A stretch of 64,000 nt of DNA from Salinicoccus sp. YB14-2 (lineage in GTDB: Bacteria > Bacillota > Bacilli > Staphylococcales > Salinicoccaceae). Shown here in pieces: positions 34,827-44,162 of the stretch. The notes below the pieces were generated by a model. That model searched no databases, was not told the origin of the DNA, and saw nothing but the letters and a program-made list of their open reading frames with translations. How positions within the stretch are numbered: the stretch's first letter is position 1; each line of letters starts with the position of its first letter. The position numbers and the translations under genes were made by a program. The stretch spans positions 373,527 to 437,526 of the forward strand of contig NZ_LFKO01000001.1 of NCBI RefSeq assembly GCF_001265075.1, read 5' to 3'.

Positions 34827-34979
34827 ATGATGAAAACAAAAACATTGAGTGCAATGACTGAGAAGGGTCTGGACAAGAAAATCAATGAGTTTCTGTATGA
34901 AAATACTTATGCTGAAATTATCGATATTAAGTTTTCAGTCGGCAGTGTTTTTGCGGTGCTCATATTATATAAGGACTGA
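34827..34979 (+). CDS. Small Cse60-like protein
   Basis: About 50 residues starting MMKTKTLSAMTEKGLDKKIN. It resembles the small sporulation-associated Cse60 family: an N-terminal strand, EKGLDKKINEFL helix, then IIDIKFSVGS and a final strand VLILYKD. CAGGGGTGG is 3-6 nt before two adjacent ATGs; a longer frame reaching 22 codons upstream into the permease end is not used. Homologs occur in non-sporulating cocci and have no known role. Confidence 0.6.
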   Translation: MMKTKTLSAMTEKGLDKKINEFLYENTYAEIIDIKFSVGSVFAVLILYKD

Positions 34980-34991
34980 ACGTTTAAATCA

Positions 34992-35020
34992 TTGCATCGT
35001 ACCTTGTTTTTTTGCATACT
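34992..35020 (+). promoter_or_regulatory. Candidate sigma-A promoter of the aldolase gene
   Basis: TTGCAT (34992-34997), 17 nt, CATACT (35015-35020), each 4 of 6 to consensus, placed 35 nt before the GTG start. Confidence 0.5.
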
Positions 35021-35055
35021 AGAGATGAAGAGTAAATTATTTAGGAGTGATTTGA

Positions 35056-35952
35056 GTGAATCAGGAACAATTTAACAGAATGAAGAATGATGATGGTTTT
35101 ATCGCTGCACTTGACCAGAGTGGCGGCAGTACTCCAAAAGCTTTAAAAGCATATGGAATTGATGAAGACCAGTACTCCAACGAAGAGGAAATGTTTGATC
35201 TGGTGCATAAAATGCGCTCACGTATCATTACTTCACCTTCTTTCAACAAAGAAAGAGTTCTTGCAGCTATTTTATTCGAACAGACAATGGACCGCACAAT
35301 CGACGGTAAATACACTGGTGATTATTTAGCGGATAAAGGCATCGTACCATTCTTAAAAGTGGATAAAGGTCTTGCTGACGAAGAACACGGAGTTCAGCTT
35401 ATGAAACCTATACCGGACTTGGACGATCTGTTGGCACGCGCAGTAGAACGCAACATTTTCGGCACAAAAATGCGTTCCAACATTTTGGAAGCAGATGAAT
35501 CAGGCATCAAAGCTGTTGTCGAACAGCAGTTTGAAATTGGTAAACGCACTGTCGCTTCCGGCCTCGTTCCAATTATCGAACCAGAAGTGAACATCCATGC
35601 TGAAGAAAAAGAAGAAATTGAAGAAATTCTTAAAAATGAACTCATGAATCACTTAAATCAATTGAATGATGATGAATTTGTAATGTTGAAACTCACAATC
35701 CCGACAAAAGCCAACCTTTATAAAGAACTGATCGATCACCCACAGGTGATCAGAGTCGTTGCGCTTTCAGGCGGCTACACACGCCGTCAGGCAAATGACA
35801 AGCTGAAAGAGAACGACGGCTTAATCGCCAGCTTCTCAAGAGCGCTTGCTTCTGACCTGAAAGAAGAATTGTCGGATGATGAGTTCAACACTACATTGGA
35901 TGAAGCAGTAGAAGATATCTTCGACGCTTCTGTCCACAAAACTTTAAAGTAA
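35056..35952 (+). CDS. fda: Class I fructose-1,6-bisphosphate aldolase (staphylococcal type)
   Basis: 298 aa. Cleaves fructose 1,6-bisphosphate to DHAP and glyceraldehyde 3-phosphate in glycolysis through a Schiff base. [13 protein letters not shown] near the N-terminus, [19 protein letters not shown] and [10 protein letters not shown] (the Schiff-base lysine region), and [12 protein letters not shown] near the end match the small class I aldolases of staphylococci. GTG start with TTAGGAGTGA upstream. Monocistronic between a promoter and a strong terminator. Confidence 0.93.
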   Translation: MNQEQFNRMKNDDGFIAALDQSGGSTPKALKAYGIDEDQYSNEEEMFDLVHKMRSRIITSPSFNKERVLAAILFEQTMDRTIDGKYTGDYLADKGIVPFLKVDKGLADEEHGVQLMKPIPDLDDLLARAVERNIFGTKMRSNILEADESGIKAVVEQQFEIGKRTVASGLVPIIEPEVNIHAEEKEEIEEILKNELMNHLNQLNDDEFVMLKLTIPTKANLYKELIDHPQVIRVVALSGGYTRRQANDKLKENDGLIASFSRALASDLKEELSDDEFNTTLDEAVEDIFDASVHKTLK

Positions 35953-35965
35953 TATATTGAAACAG

Positions 35966-35993
35966 ACGGATGGATGCCTTCCATCCGTTTTTT
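35966..35993 (+). terminator. Aldolase terminator
   Basis: ACGGATGGA pairs with TCCATCCGT (9 bp, 5-nt loop), followed by six Ts. Confidence 0.9.
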
Positions 35994-36000
35994 ATGTGAA

Positions 36001-36306
36001 TTTTGAGCGTCGGCTGCCATAAGTCGGCTTGATTCCGGGCGCTCGTGGCAATTTTGAGCGCCGGCTGCCATAAGTCGGCTTGATTTCGAACGCTCGTGGC
36101 AATTTTGAGCGCCGGCTGCCATAAGTCGGCTTGATTCCGGGCGCTCGTGGCAATATTGACTGCCGGCTGCCATAAGTCGGCTTGATTCCGGGCGCTCGTG
36201 GCAATTTTGACTGCCGGCTGCCATAAGTCGGCTTGATTTCGGGCGCTCGTGGCAATTTTGACTGCCGGCTGCCATAAGTCGGTTTGATGCCGGGCGCTCG
36301 TGGCGC
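36001..36306. repeat. Six tandem copies of a 51-bp GC-rich repeat
   Basis: The block GCCATAAGTCGG recurs at 36016, 36067, 36118, 36169, 36220 and 36271, an exact 51-bp period. Each unit is conserved along its whole length with a few substitutions (for example GAGCGCCGG/GACTGCCGG), so there are no unique spacers. A unit can fold through GAGCGC..GCGCTC and CCGG blocks. It is far richer in G+C than its surroundings. Because 51 is divisible by three, long open frames arise on the minus strand, but none has a credible ribosome site. Confidence 0.95.
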
Positions 36307-36350
36307 CATCAGCTGGCCGGCTCACTGCGACAGCATTTATAATCAACATA

Positions 36351-36380
36351 TTGGAGCCGACTGCTGTTTTTAAGTATAAT
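36351..36380 (+). promoter_or_regulatory. Candidate promoter of the NRDE gene
   Basis: TTGGAG (36351-36356), 18 nt, then a perfect TATAAT (36375-36380), 33 nt before the ATG. It begins just beyond the 51-bp repeat array. Confidence 0.5.
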
Positions 36381-36413
36381 ATTATGTAACTTAAAACCGA
36401 TAGGAATGATTCC

Positions 36414-37181
36414 ATGTGTTTAATTAATTTCCAGCTGAATAACCACAGTAAATATAAACTTGTCATGGCTGCAAACCGGGACGAGGAATACAGCCGCCCC
36501 ACCGAAGCGGCACATTACTGGCAAGAGCATCCCCATATACTGGGTGGAAGAGATCTTCGCGGTATGGGTACATGGCTTGGCATTACGAAAAATGGCAGAA
36601 TCTCTGCATTGACGAACATCCGCAATACTAAAGAGCTTCTCTCCACCCATCAGAAGTCGCGTGGCCATCTAGTGAGCAGCTATTTAATCGGCAATCAAAA
36701 TCCTTCCGAATATTTGAATGATATATCAAAAAGCGGTAAAGATTATGCCGGGTTCAATTTACTTGTCGGCAATCAGGATGAGATTTTTTATTTGAACAAC
36801 TATGAAAATGAAGTCATCGAGGTCGATCAGGGACTGCACGGTCTTTCCAACCATCATCTGGACACACCTTGGCCGAAGGTCGTCAAAGGTAAAGACGGGC
36901 TTAAAAAAATCATGGAAAGTAAGGATGGTGATGTAGAGGATTTGTTCCGGCTGCTCCGGGATAATGATACTGCAGAAAATAAAGAACTTCCTGACACGGG
37001 GCTTTCAAAAGAGATTGAAAAGAATTTATCACCGCTGTTCATCAACATGGATAAGTACGGTACACGTTGCTCCACAGTAGTATTAATCGACCACTCTGAT
37101 AATGTCACTTTTGTGGAACGCACTTATTCAAACGGGAAACAGACCGGAGAGGAAAAATTTGAATTTAAAATAGAAAATTAA
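36414..37181 (+). CDS. NRDE family protein (TANGO2-like)
   Basis: 255 aa. The N-terminal MCLINF with Cys2, AANRDEEYSRPT (the NRDE motif), GGRDLRGMGTWLG and TNIR are family signatures; GLSNHHLDTPWPKV and YGTRCSTVVLI lie in the second half. The fold is that of N-terminal nucleophile hydrolases, with Cys2 exposed after methionine removal. No bacterial substrate is established; the eukaryotic TANGO2 is linked to lipid and heme handling. AGGA lies 8 nt before the ATG. Monocistronic with its own terminator. Confidence 0.88.
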   Translation: MCLINFQLNNHSKYKLVMAANRDEEYSRPTEAAHYWQEHPHILGGRDLRGMGTWLGITKNGRISALTNIRNTKELLSTHQKSRGHLVSSYLIGNQNPSEYLNDISKSGKDYAGFNLLVGNQDEIFYLNNYENEVIEVDQGLHGLSNHHLDTPWPKVVKGKDGLKKIMESKDGDVEDLFRLLRDNDTAENKELPDTGLSKEIEKNLSPLFINMDKYGTRCSTVVLIDHSDNVTFVERTYSNGKQTGEEKFEFKIEN

Positions 37182-37196
37182 AAAAGACACCAAAAG

Positions 37197-37241
37197 ACCA
37201 CGCATACGTTCATACTGCTGAACTTAGGCGTGGTCATTTTT
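37197..37241 (+). terminator. NRDE gene terminator
   Basis: GACCACGC and GCGTGGTC form a perfect 8-bp GC-rich stem with a 23-nt loop, followed by ATTTTTTC. Confidence 0.8.
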
Positions 37242-37275
37242 TCATATTAATGAATTTCATTTCTTATTTTATCAA

Positions 37276-37350
37276 TTATATTAGACCAATCAACGATAAT
37301 ACCGCTGCGATTACTACAATGAGACCAATAATATAAATAATACTTCTCAT
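37276..37350 (-). CDS. 24-residue hydrophobic membrane peptide
   Basis: A short frame, ATG to TAA, encoding 24 residues: MRSIIYIIGLIV followed by VIAAVLSLIGLI. It has a near-perfect AGGAGG 8 nt before the ATG, much stronger than expected by chance. Apart from one Arg and one Ser near the start it is entirely hydrophobic and would form a single membrane helix. I do not recognise a named family. It lies between the NRDE terminator and the PLD-like gene end. Similar tiny membrane peptides in bacilli act as stress peptides or regulators of larger proteins, but no role is claimed. Confidence 0.55.
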   Translation of the reverse strand: MRSIIYIIGLIVVIAAVLSLIGLI

Positions 37351-37429
37351 TCTTTACGCCTCCTATGAAAATCGAATTCATCTTTCATAAGTTTAATTCC
37401 CCTAACATTCATACCATAAACATATTTCT

Positions 37430-38884
37430 CTAAAATGTGGACAGTCCGGTATCTTCCTGAATTCTGTATAATATGTTTTTCCACCATACATCTTCGCTGT
37501 ATGTTTCATAGTCAGCAGTATAAGTGCCATCCTCGTTATTCCAGATCCGGTCATAGTAGCCGGTCACTTCCGACATGAGTTCCGAGTCTGCAGATCCAGA
37601 AACCGTCAAGTTTGTTTCAAGATTGTAATCTTCAATATTTCTTCTTGTAAAGTTTGAAGAACCACCCGTAATCGTCACTTCATCATCTGACTGCACCATC
37701 AAAAACTTCGCATGGTACTGCTCACCGTGAGATTCATACCAGCGGATTTCAGGCGTCTTTTCATTGTCCATCAATTCAGCTGCCACCGGTCTGTTCGGAA
37801 TTCCGATTTTTTCATTGCCGAATGCGTCCTGATTCACATCGAGAACCATCTGCACATGAACATCCCGGTTCAAAGCGTCTTTAAGCGCATTGATGACATC
37901 CCTGTCGGAAATATAGAACATCCCCATCTGAATCGCATCGCCGGCCGCCGTACCTTCAACCATATCAAGAACCTGCTTTTTCACTTTCCCTTCCGTCACA
38001 AGACGCACTTCATATTCACCGTCTACTGGCTCATCGATGTTCACTTCAAAATCATCAAAAACAGAAGTATTGACGCCCGCCATATCAAGGACGGCACGCT
38101 CTGAAAGCATCAGTTCTTCCAATAACCCGCCCTGAACTTTAAAGGCAATATTAGAATGATAGAAACTCGCATCATGCGGATTGGCAGACATGACCAGTGC
38201 AGAATCTTCATGCATCACAGTTTTTCTGTGATTCGCCTTAAAATTCAGCATGCTGAAGTAAGAGCGCAAGTTCACTTCAGGACCTTCTGGCCTCAAAGCA
38301 TTTGGCAGCCACTCGGATGACGATGATCCGAACCACTGAAGATACGTCCTGTAATAGCTCGAGTACAGAGGATTGGAGTCCCGGAGCGGTGCCAGATCCG
38401 TCTGGTGGACCAATATCCCCGCTTCCGTCATATTTTTAATATGAGGCGGTTCATATGTCTTATAAAAAGAGTTGATCGGATCTGTGATAAAAATGATGTC
38501 CATATCAGGATTCTCCGACTTTTTCTCTATAAGGGCATTGGACAACTCATCCGACAGAGCAGGAAAATCCAGCTCAGGATCGCCGTGATCATAATCATCA
38601 TTGAACAAAAACATATCAATCAGCAGAAATTCTTCCGCTTCATCAATCATCTGGAACACTTCATCAAATATCTCCTGCTCATGTGTTTCCTCGCCTTCGG
38701 TATCGGCATAAGTTAAATCATACAGAAAATCCACTGAATCTGTGGAATAAACTTCACTTTCATATGTAATATTTTCAGGCGTCGATTCAAAATGATTAAA
38801 CAGGCCGACTGTTAAAGGTATGATGATTAAAAAGACTAAGACCATTACTCCGACTGATAATCCTATCTTCTTTTTACGCTTCAT
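37430..38884 (-). CDS. Membrane-anchored phospholipase D-like protein
   Basis: 484 aa with an N-terminal membrane anchor (about 8-28) and two PLD repeats. Repeat 1 has NHRKTVMHED and MSANPHD; repeat 2 has QYHAKFLMVQSDD and GGSSNFTRRN. Both keep His-x-Lys, but the aspartate is not at the canonical spacing (Glu or Gln sits there), so activity may differ from cardiolipin synthases. It probably acts outside the membrane on phospholipid or a polymer. RBS AAGGGG; the ATG overlaps the stop of the RDD gene (TAATG), so the two are coupled. Confidence 0.8.
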   Translation of the reverse strand: MKRKKKIGLSVGVMVLVFLIIIPLTVGLFNHFESTPENITYESEVYSTDSVDFLYDLTYADTEGEETHEQEIFDEVFQMIDEAEEFLLIDMFLFNDDYDHGDPELDFPALSDELSNALIEKKSENPDMDIIFITDPINSFYKTYEPPHIKNMTEAGILVHQTDLAPLRDSNPLYSSYYRTYLQWFGSSSSEWLPNALRPEGPEVNLRSYFSMLNFKANHRKTVMHEDSALVMSANPHDASFYHSNIAFKVQGGLLEELMLSERAVLDMAGVNTSVFDDFEVNIDEPVDGEYEVRLVTEGKVKKQVLDMVEGTAAGDAIQMGMFYISDRDVINALKDALNRDVHVQMVLDVNQDAFGNEKIGIPNRPVAAELMDNEKTPEIRWYESHGEQYHAKFLMVQSDDEVTITGGSSNFTRRNIEDYNLETNLTVSGSADSELMSEVTGYYDRIWNNEDGTYTADYETYSEDVWWKNILYRIQEDTGLSTF

Positions 38885-39396
38885 TAATTAATATCCCCTT
38901 TTTCGGTTACTTTCGTTCCCGCAATCATATCCAGTATATGTTTAAAGTTTGTATTGCATAAAACCATAAAAATATATATGACTGCCAATGATACACCGAT
39001 ATTCCCCACCATAAACCACAATGTTGAACAGTCATGATACATTGCCTTGATTACACCTGTATGTCCAATATGCCATGGCAGAAACTTCAAAGTATTGCGC
39101 ACGAGACTTCTCCCATAGGACCGGGTTTTATATGAAATTTCGAGCCCCATCCGCCTCTTCCCAAGTGTCCCATAAGGATACTTGTATTCCATATACGAGA
39201 AGACGATGGTTACAGGAGTGACTGTTGTAAATAAAGACATAAAATGCGAAGCTGCTTCACTGAATACAGGGACTCTGCCTGGAAAAATCATATAAATTAA
39301 CGCAAAGAAAAGAAATAATAGAATGAGATAAATCCAGATGACCACATAGTCGATCATCAGTGCCAGAAAACGCTTCTTCAAATAGGATCTTCTCAT
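38884..39396 (-). CDS. RDD family membrane protein
   Basis: 170 aa. Three to four membrane helices (about 12-40, 52-75, 125-150) with the family block KRFLALMIDYVVIW near the N-terminus and GTLGKRRMGLEISY in the middle. RDD proteins are proposed transporters or ion exchangers; none is well defined here. The ATG used has GAGAGG 9 nt upstream; an ATG three codons earlier overlaps it. Translationally coupled to the PLD-like gene. Confidence 0.82.
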   Translation of the reverse strand: MRRSYLKKRFLALMIDYVVIWIYLILLFLFFALIYMIFPGRVPVFSEAASHFMSLFTTVTPVTIVFSYMEYKYPYGTLGKRRMGLEISYKTRSYGRSLVRNTLKFLPWHIGHTGVIKAMYHDCSTLWFMVGNIGVSLAVIYIFMVLCNTNFKHILDMIAGTKVTEKGDIN

Positions 39397-39456
39397 AAAG
39401 AACATCCTCTCATATTCTTTTGCTCTATTATAAACTAAGAAAAATATGTCCGTGTT

Positions 39457-40383
39457 TTATATAGACAACCCTAAAAATATGGCAGTAACAGATGCCATGA
39501 TCAGCATCTTTTTCTCAACCGCTGTCACTGCTTCAACATCTCCGTTCTTCATATCAAAAAGCATAAGCACTGTAACTATTGAAAGGATCAATGTCACCAT
39601 GCCGGCAAATTCACGGGTGGCGGTCATCAGTACGACAAGTGCAGCAATCAAAATCAGATAAAATACTGCAGGCATGTGGGCGGCACGCCTTCCCCATCTG
39701 TTTACTGCATACAGCACCGTTGTATGCTTCACAGGCCGTGCCCTCTGATCGGCATCAACGTCCGGTATATGGTGCACCATTACCCACGACATGCACCAGA
39801 CAGCATTGATTGCAGCATTAAACCATGCCCACACAGGAATGGTATCCAGCATGATCCACGGTGCAGCAAGCCCTAAAAACAACATGGACGGAAACAGGCT
39901 GAGCCACTCACCTGCAAACGGACGTTATGCAAAAATGAACGGTTTCATAGAATAGGACAGGGCACCCCATATGCCGATAATTGTCAGTATTCCAAGTTTC
40001 ACATGGCTGAAAATGAAAAAGAATATGGCTGTGAGCACCATAGCAATACATAGTATGATTCCGAATAACTTCAACTGACTGTATGTAAAAACTTTTTCCT
40101 GGATGACCCGGCTGCCTCCTGAAAGCACTCCCGGGCTGTAATCATCGGTCCCTGATTTAAAATCAGCGAGGTCATTGACGATATGGGTCAGTAATCCGTG
40201 GGTTAAAAATGATCCCAGAAGTAAAATAGCGCACAGTATCAATATAGTTCCATTATTCAGTTCCGGATAAAATAGAATCAGCGGAATCGTGGTGGAAAGT
40301 ATCGTAATAAAACTTGAAAAAGCGACTGCTAAAATACGAGTGAGCATACTGAATCCTTTTAATAATTTGAAATTTGCCTGCAA
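39457..40383 (-). pseudogene. UbiA-family prenyltransferase interrupted by one in-frame stop
   Basis: The two halves are in the same frame and join as one UbiA-type integral membrane prenyltransferase of about 308 codons. The first half has the first aspartate motif (HIVNDLADFKSGTD) and LSGGSR; the second has the second motif (HIPDVDADQRARP). Between them the frame reads SMKPFIFA, then TAA (39925-39927), then RPFAGEWLSLFP, so a Tyr codon was probably changed to a stop. Each part alone lacks one metal-binding motif. TTG start with AAGGGGG upstream. The family transfers prenyl groups to aromatic rings (quinones); the substrate is unknown. Sequencing error is possible. Confidence 0.8.
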
Positions 40384-40589
40384 TGACAAGCCCCCTTCGT
40401 TAATTTAAGAAATTTTTTGCATCGTTCTGTATCTGCTATTTGTGCAATTATACCAAATAACACTTATTGTTACTCTCATTCCTGGTAAACTGATTTATGA
40501 AATATTGTAATTCATTGATTTTTACTTTCTTATTTTTATATGTTTAAAAGGAGCATATTTGTAAAGTCATTAGTATCACAAAGGGGGCG

Positions 40590-40730
40590 ATGATCATTTA
40601 TCTATTTAATATTGATAAAAACGGGAGTTCAGGATATTTATACCAAAGAATTTATAAACAGCTGAAATTGGTAAAAGCTATTTTTATTCATCACCACTGG
40701 AGCAGATATAAAAACGGGGCTGGGACATAA
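40590..40730 (+). pseudogene. 46-codon frame, possible 5' remnant of a GntR/MocR-type regulator
   Basis: ATG with AAAGGGGG just upstream opens 46 codons (MIIYLFNIDKNGSSGYLYQR... to ...RYKNGAGT), ending inside the GGGGCTGGGACATAAG repeat. LYQRIYKQLK resembles the first helix of GntR/MocR regulators, whose proteins start similarly, but the rest of the HTH is missing. It could be a gene start cut off where the repeat now begins. The match is short; a chance frame is possible. Confidence 0.35.
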
Positions 40731-40796
40731 GTCCTAGCTAAAAGCGAATTCCCCCGCAGTAAAATGTGAATTTTACTGCGGGGGAATTTTTATATA
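40715..40796 (+). repeat. GGGGCTGGGACATAAG intergenic repeat with terminator hairpin
   Basis: The block GGGGCTGGGACATAAGTCCT leads, after a short gap, into a perfect 19-bp stem (AATTCCCCCGCAGTAAAAT and its complement, loop of about 4 nt) followed by TTTTTATAT. I recall this combination as an intergenic repeat of staphylococci and relatives. A second copy of the first block, with one substitution, ends the window. The hairpin would terminate plus-strand transcripts. Confidence 0.8.
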
Positions 40797-40857
40797 AATA
40801 GAAGACAAAATAAAGCCCTTCTTATACATTGAAATCATGAATATATCACAGTTTCTC

Positions 40858-40972
40858 CCTATTATCTTCCAGACATTTCTGTCTGTTGGAAGTAGCACCT
40901 TTCCCCATAAAAGGGTGGTTGCCGGGCGTCAAAGGGCCAAATCCCTCAGCCAACTCGTGATAAGAGTGATCT
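40858..40972 (-). promoter_or_regulatory. SAM-I riboswitch (S-box), apparently without a gene
   Basis: On the minus strand the S-box core is clear: CTCTTATCACGAG, GAGGGATTTGGCCCT, GCCCGGCAACC, AAGGTGCTACTTCCAACAG and a closing GATAATAGGG. It binds S-adenosylmethionine and normally precedes methionine or sulfur genes. Downstream on the same strand lie only weak hairpins, the GGGGCTGGGACATAAG repeat and, about 470 nt away, the broken UbiA gene, not a sulfur gene. The rest of this gap (40390-41126) holds no other gene I can support. Confidence 0.88.
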
Positions 40973-41126
40973 AATAAAATTATCTTATTGTTAGAAATTA
41001 TTTGTTTATTTGATTATTCACACTATCAGAACACAGTTGAAAGGTCAACATCTTATTTTTGAACAAGTAAATTCTACTTAGACTTTTAAATTAGTATTTC
41101 ATTTCCTTCTGTCCCCTCTCAATTCA

Positions 41127-41163
41127 AAAAACGGGGTCTGCACAATGGCAGACCCCGTTTTTT
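41127..41163 (-). terminator. groESL terminator
   Basis: ACGGGGTCTGC pairs with GCAGACCCCGT, short loop, with T-runs on both strands; 22 nt after the groEL stop. Confidence 0.92.
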
Positions 41164-41184
41164 TCAATAGTCATTCGATTAAGA

Positions 41185-42828
<1,644 letters not shown>

Positions 42829-42858
42829 CTAAAAATTTGAGTTATATTATTTTATCTT

Positions 42859-43143
42859 TTACTCAACGATTGCTAGAATTTCATTATCAGCTAAAACTAA
42901 ATAATCTTTGTCTTCATGTTTTATTTCAGTACCGGCAAATTTGGAGTAAACGACTTTATCTCCTGGTTTTACCTCTACTTCTATACGAGTACCGTTGTCT
43001 AAGATTTTACCTGAACCCACTGCAATAACAGTACCTTCTTGAGGTTTCTCTTTCGCTGAATCTGTTAAAACGATACCGCTTTTAGTTGTTTCCTCTTTTT
43101 GAGTCAAATCAATCACTACACGATTTCCTAAAGGTTTTAACAC
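42859..43143 (-). CDS. groS: Co-chaperonin GroES (Hsp10)
   Basis: 94 aa. Heptameric cap of Gro[13 protein letters not shown] at the start, the mobile loop [17 protein letters not shown] and the VAVGSGKI core are typical. GTG start with GAGGAGG 8 nt upstream. Preceded by a promoter and a CIRCE operator, so repressed by HrcA and induced by heat. Confidence 0.97.
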   Translation of the reverse strand: MLKPLGNRVVIDLTQKEETTKSGIVLTDSAKEKPQEGTVIAVGSGKILDNGTRIEVEVKPGDKVVYSKFAGTEIKHEDKDYLVLADNEILAIVE

Positions 43144-43183
43144 TTTAATGTCCTCCTCTTATTTCATCATTGCAATTATCATT

Positions 43184-43210
43184 TTAGCACTCTAATCAGT
43201 TCAGTGCTAA
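43184..43210 (-). promoter_or_regulatory. CIRCE operator (HrcA site)
   Basis: TTAGCACTC, 9 nt, CAGTGCTAA matches the CIRCE consensus TTAGCACTC-N9-GAGTGCTAA with one change. Located in the groES leader. A single heptad AGGTCAAA further upstream recalls a CtsR half-site, but its partner is not evident. Confidence 0.95.
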
Positions 43211-43218
43211 CAATTAAT

Positions 43219-43247
43219 ATAATAATCAAAGAAGGTCAAAATTGCAA
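43219..43247 (-). promoter_or_regulatory. groESL promoter
   Basis: TTGCAA (43242-43247), 17 nt, TATTAT (43219-43224) on the minus strand, immediately upstream of CIRCE. Confidence 0.7.
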
Positions 43248-43317
43248 GTGTTTTATATTACTTTAAGTTGACTTCGATTTCATGTAAAATAATTTTATTG
43301 CCATTGGAGGGAATCGC

Positions 43318-44112
43318 TTGAAGAAACTTTTTAGAAATCGACAAATTAACAGTGCTTTAATTTTATTGATATTCATCGGCGTACAGCTCGCTGTCATACC
43401 TGTTGGTATTATAATGGGATTTACCACCCCCGAATTAAGTCCGGAAGAATTGATCACTGCAATTATTCCTTATCAATTCATTGCATTTCTAATCGGAACC
43501 ATACTCGTCATCATTATCGGCGGTCTTCACCAAAATAAAAATGCAATTGAAAGAGGACCGCAGACGGATATCCCCGTCACTCTCGTCTGGATAGTCGGCG
43601 GTGTCATACTTGCATATGCATCACAGGTTATTGCGGGGATGATCAATGTGTATATATTTGGCAATCCGTTGGAAAGCCAGAATACAAATGAAATCATTGA
43701 AATGATTGAGTCTATGCCTCTGATGATTTTAGTCGTTGTGATACTGGGGCCGATTATAGAGGAGTATGTATTCAGACGTGCAATATTTTCTGAGGTTTAC
43801 ACATTATTTCCAATGAAAAATAAATGGTATAAAATTCTTGGTTTCCTGGTGGCCGGTTTAGTGAGTGGTTTAATATTTGCTGTTGCACACTTTGACTTTA
43901 CCCATATCATCATATACTTGGCGATGAGTTATGCGTTCAGTTTCTTGTATGTGATGACCGGTCGGTTGCTTGTACCAGTAATTATTCACATAATAATGAA
44001 TGGTCTTGTTGTCGGTCTGCAGATTCTTCTTGGTGATCGTATAGAAGAACTTCAACAGTATGAAGAAACACTGGGCATTATTTTTTCTGTTATAAGAAAT
44101 ATTTACTTCTAA
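43318..44112 (+). CDS. CPBP-family intramembrane metalloprotease (MroQ/YdiL-like)
   Basis: 264 aa, with 7-8 membrane helices. The protease motifs of the CPBP (ABI/Rce1) family are present: IIEEYVFRR (EExxxR), FAVAHFDF and IIHIIMN. TTG start with GGAGGG 6-7 nt upstream. It is divergent from groES, the position of ydiL in B. subtilis and of mroQ in staphylococci, where MroQ takes part in Agr peptide signalling. Whether it does so here is unknown. It shares a bidirectional terminator with the convergent ygcG-like gene. Confidence 0.85.
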   Translation: MKKLFRNRQINSALILLIFIGVQLAVIPVGIIMGFTTPELSPEELITAIIPYQFIAFLIGTILVIIIGGLHQNKNAIERGPQTDIPVTLVWIVGGVILAYASQVIAGMINVYIFGNPLESQNTNEIIEMIESMPLMILVVVILGPIIEEYVFRRAIFSEVYTLFPMKNKWYKILGFLVAGLVSGLIFAVAHFDFTHIIIYLAMSYAFSFLYVMTGRLLVPVIIHIIMNGLVVGLQILLGDRIEELQQYEETLGIIFSVIRNIYF

Positions 44113-44125
44113 AATTATAGTGCAC

Positions 44126-44158
44126 AAAAAAAAGACTGGATCTTGTCCAGTCTTTTTT
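44126..44158. terminator. Bidirectional terminator
   Basis: AAAGACTGGA pairs with TCCAGTCTTT, loop of 5 nt, with A/T runs on both sides, between the CPBP protease gene and the convergent YgcG-like gene. Confidence 0.92.
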
Positions 44159-44162
44159 GCTG

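Noticed and set aside
36001-36306. CRISPR array
   Set aside because: The period is constant but there are no unique spacers: the entire 51-bp unit is conserved, and no cas gene is nearby.
35787-36502. Three overlapping minus-strand open frames (up to 203 codons) with repeated peptide units across the 51-bp array
   Set aside because: They exist only because the repeat period is divisible by three; they run antisense into the aldolase and NRDE genes, lack ribosome sites and have codon use unlike real genes.
39925-39927. Recoding (selenocysteine or stop read-through) in the UbiA-type gene
   Set aside because: The codon is TAA, not TGA, and no recoding structure is evident; a point mutation is simpler.
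40747-40796. Minus-strand terminator serving the orphan S-box
   Set aside because: The hairpin is strong, but the T-run is on the plus-strand side; on the minus strand the stem is followed by CGCTTTT, so it fits the plus strand better.
43225-43247. CtsR operator upstream of groES
   Set aside because: Only one heptad (AGGTCAAA) is seen; the second half expected three bases away is absent.
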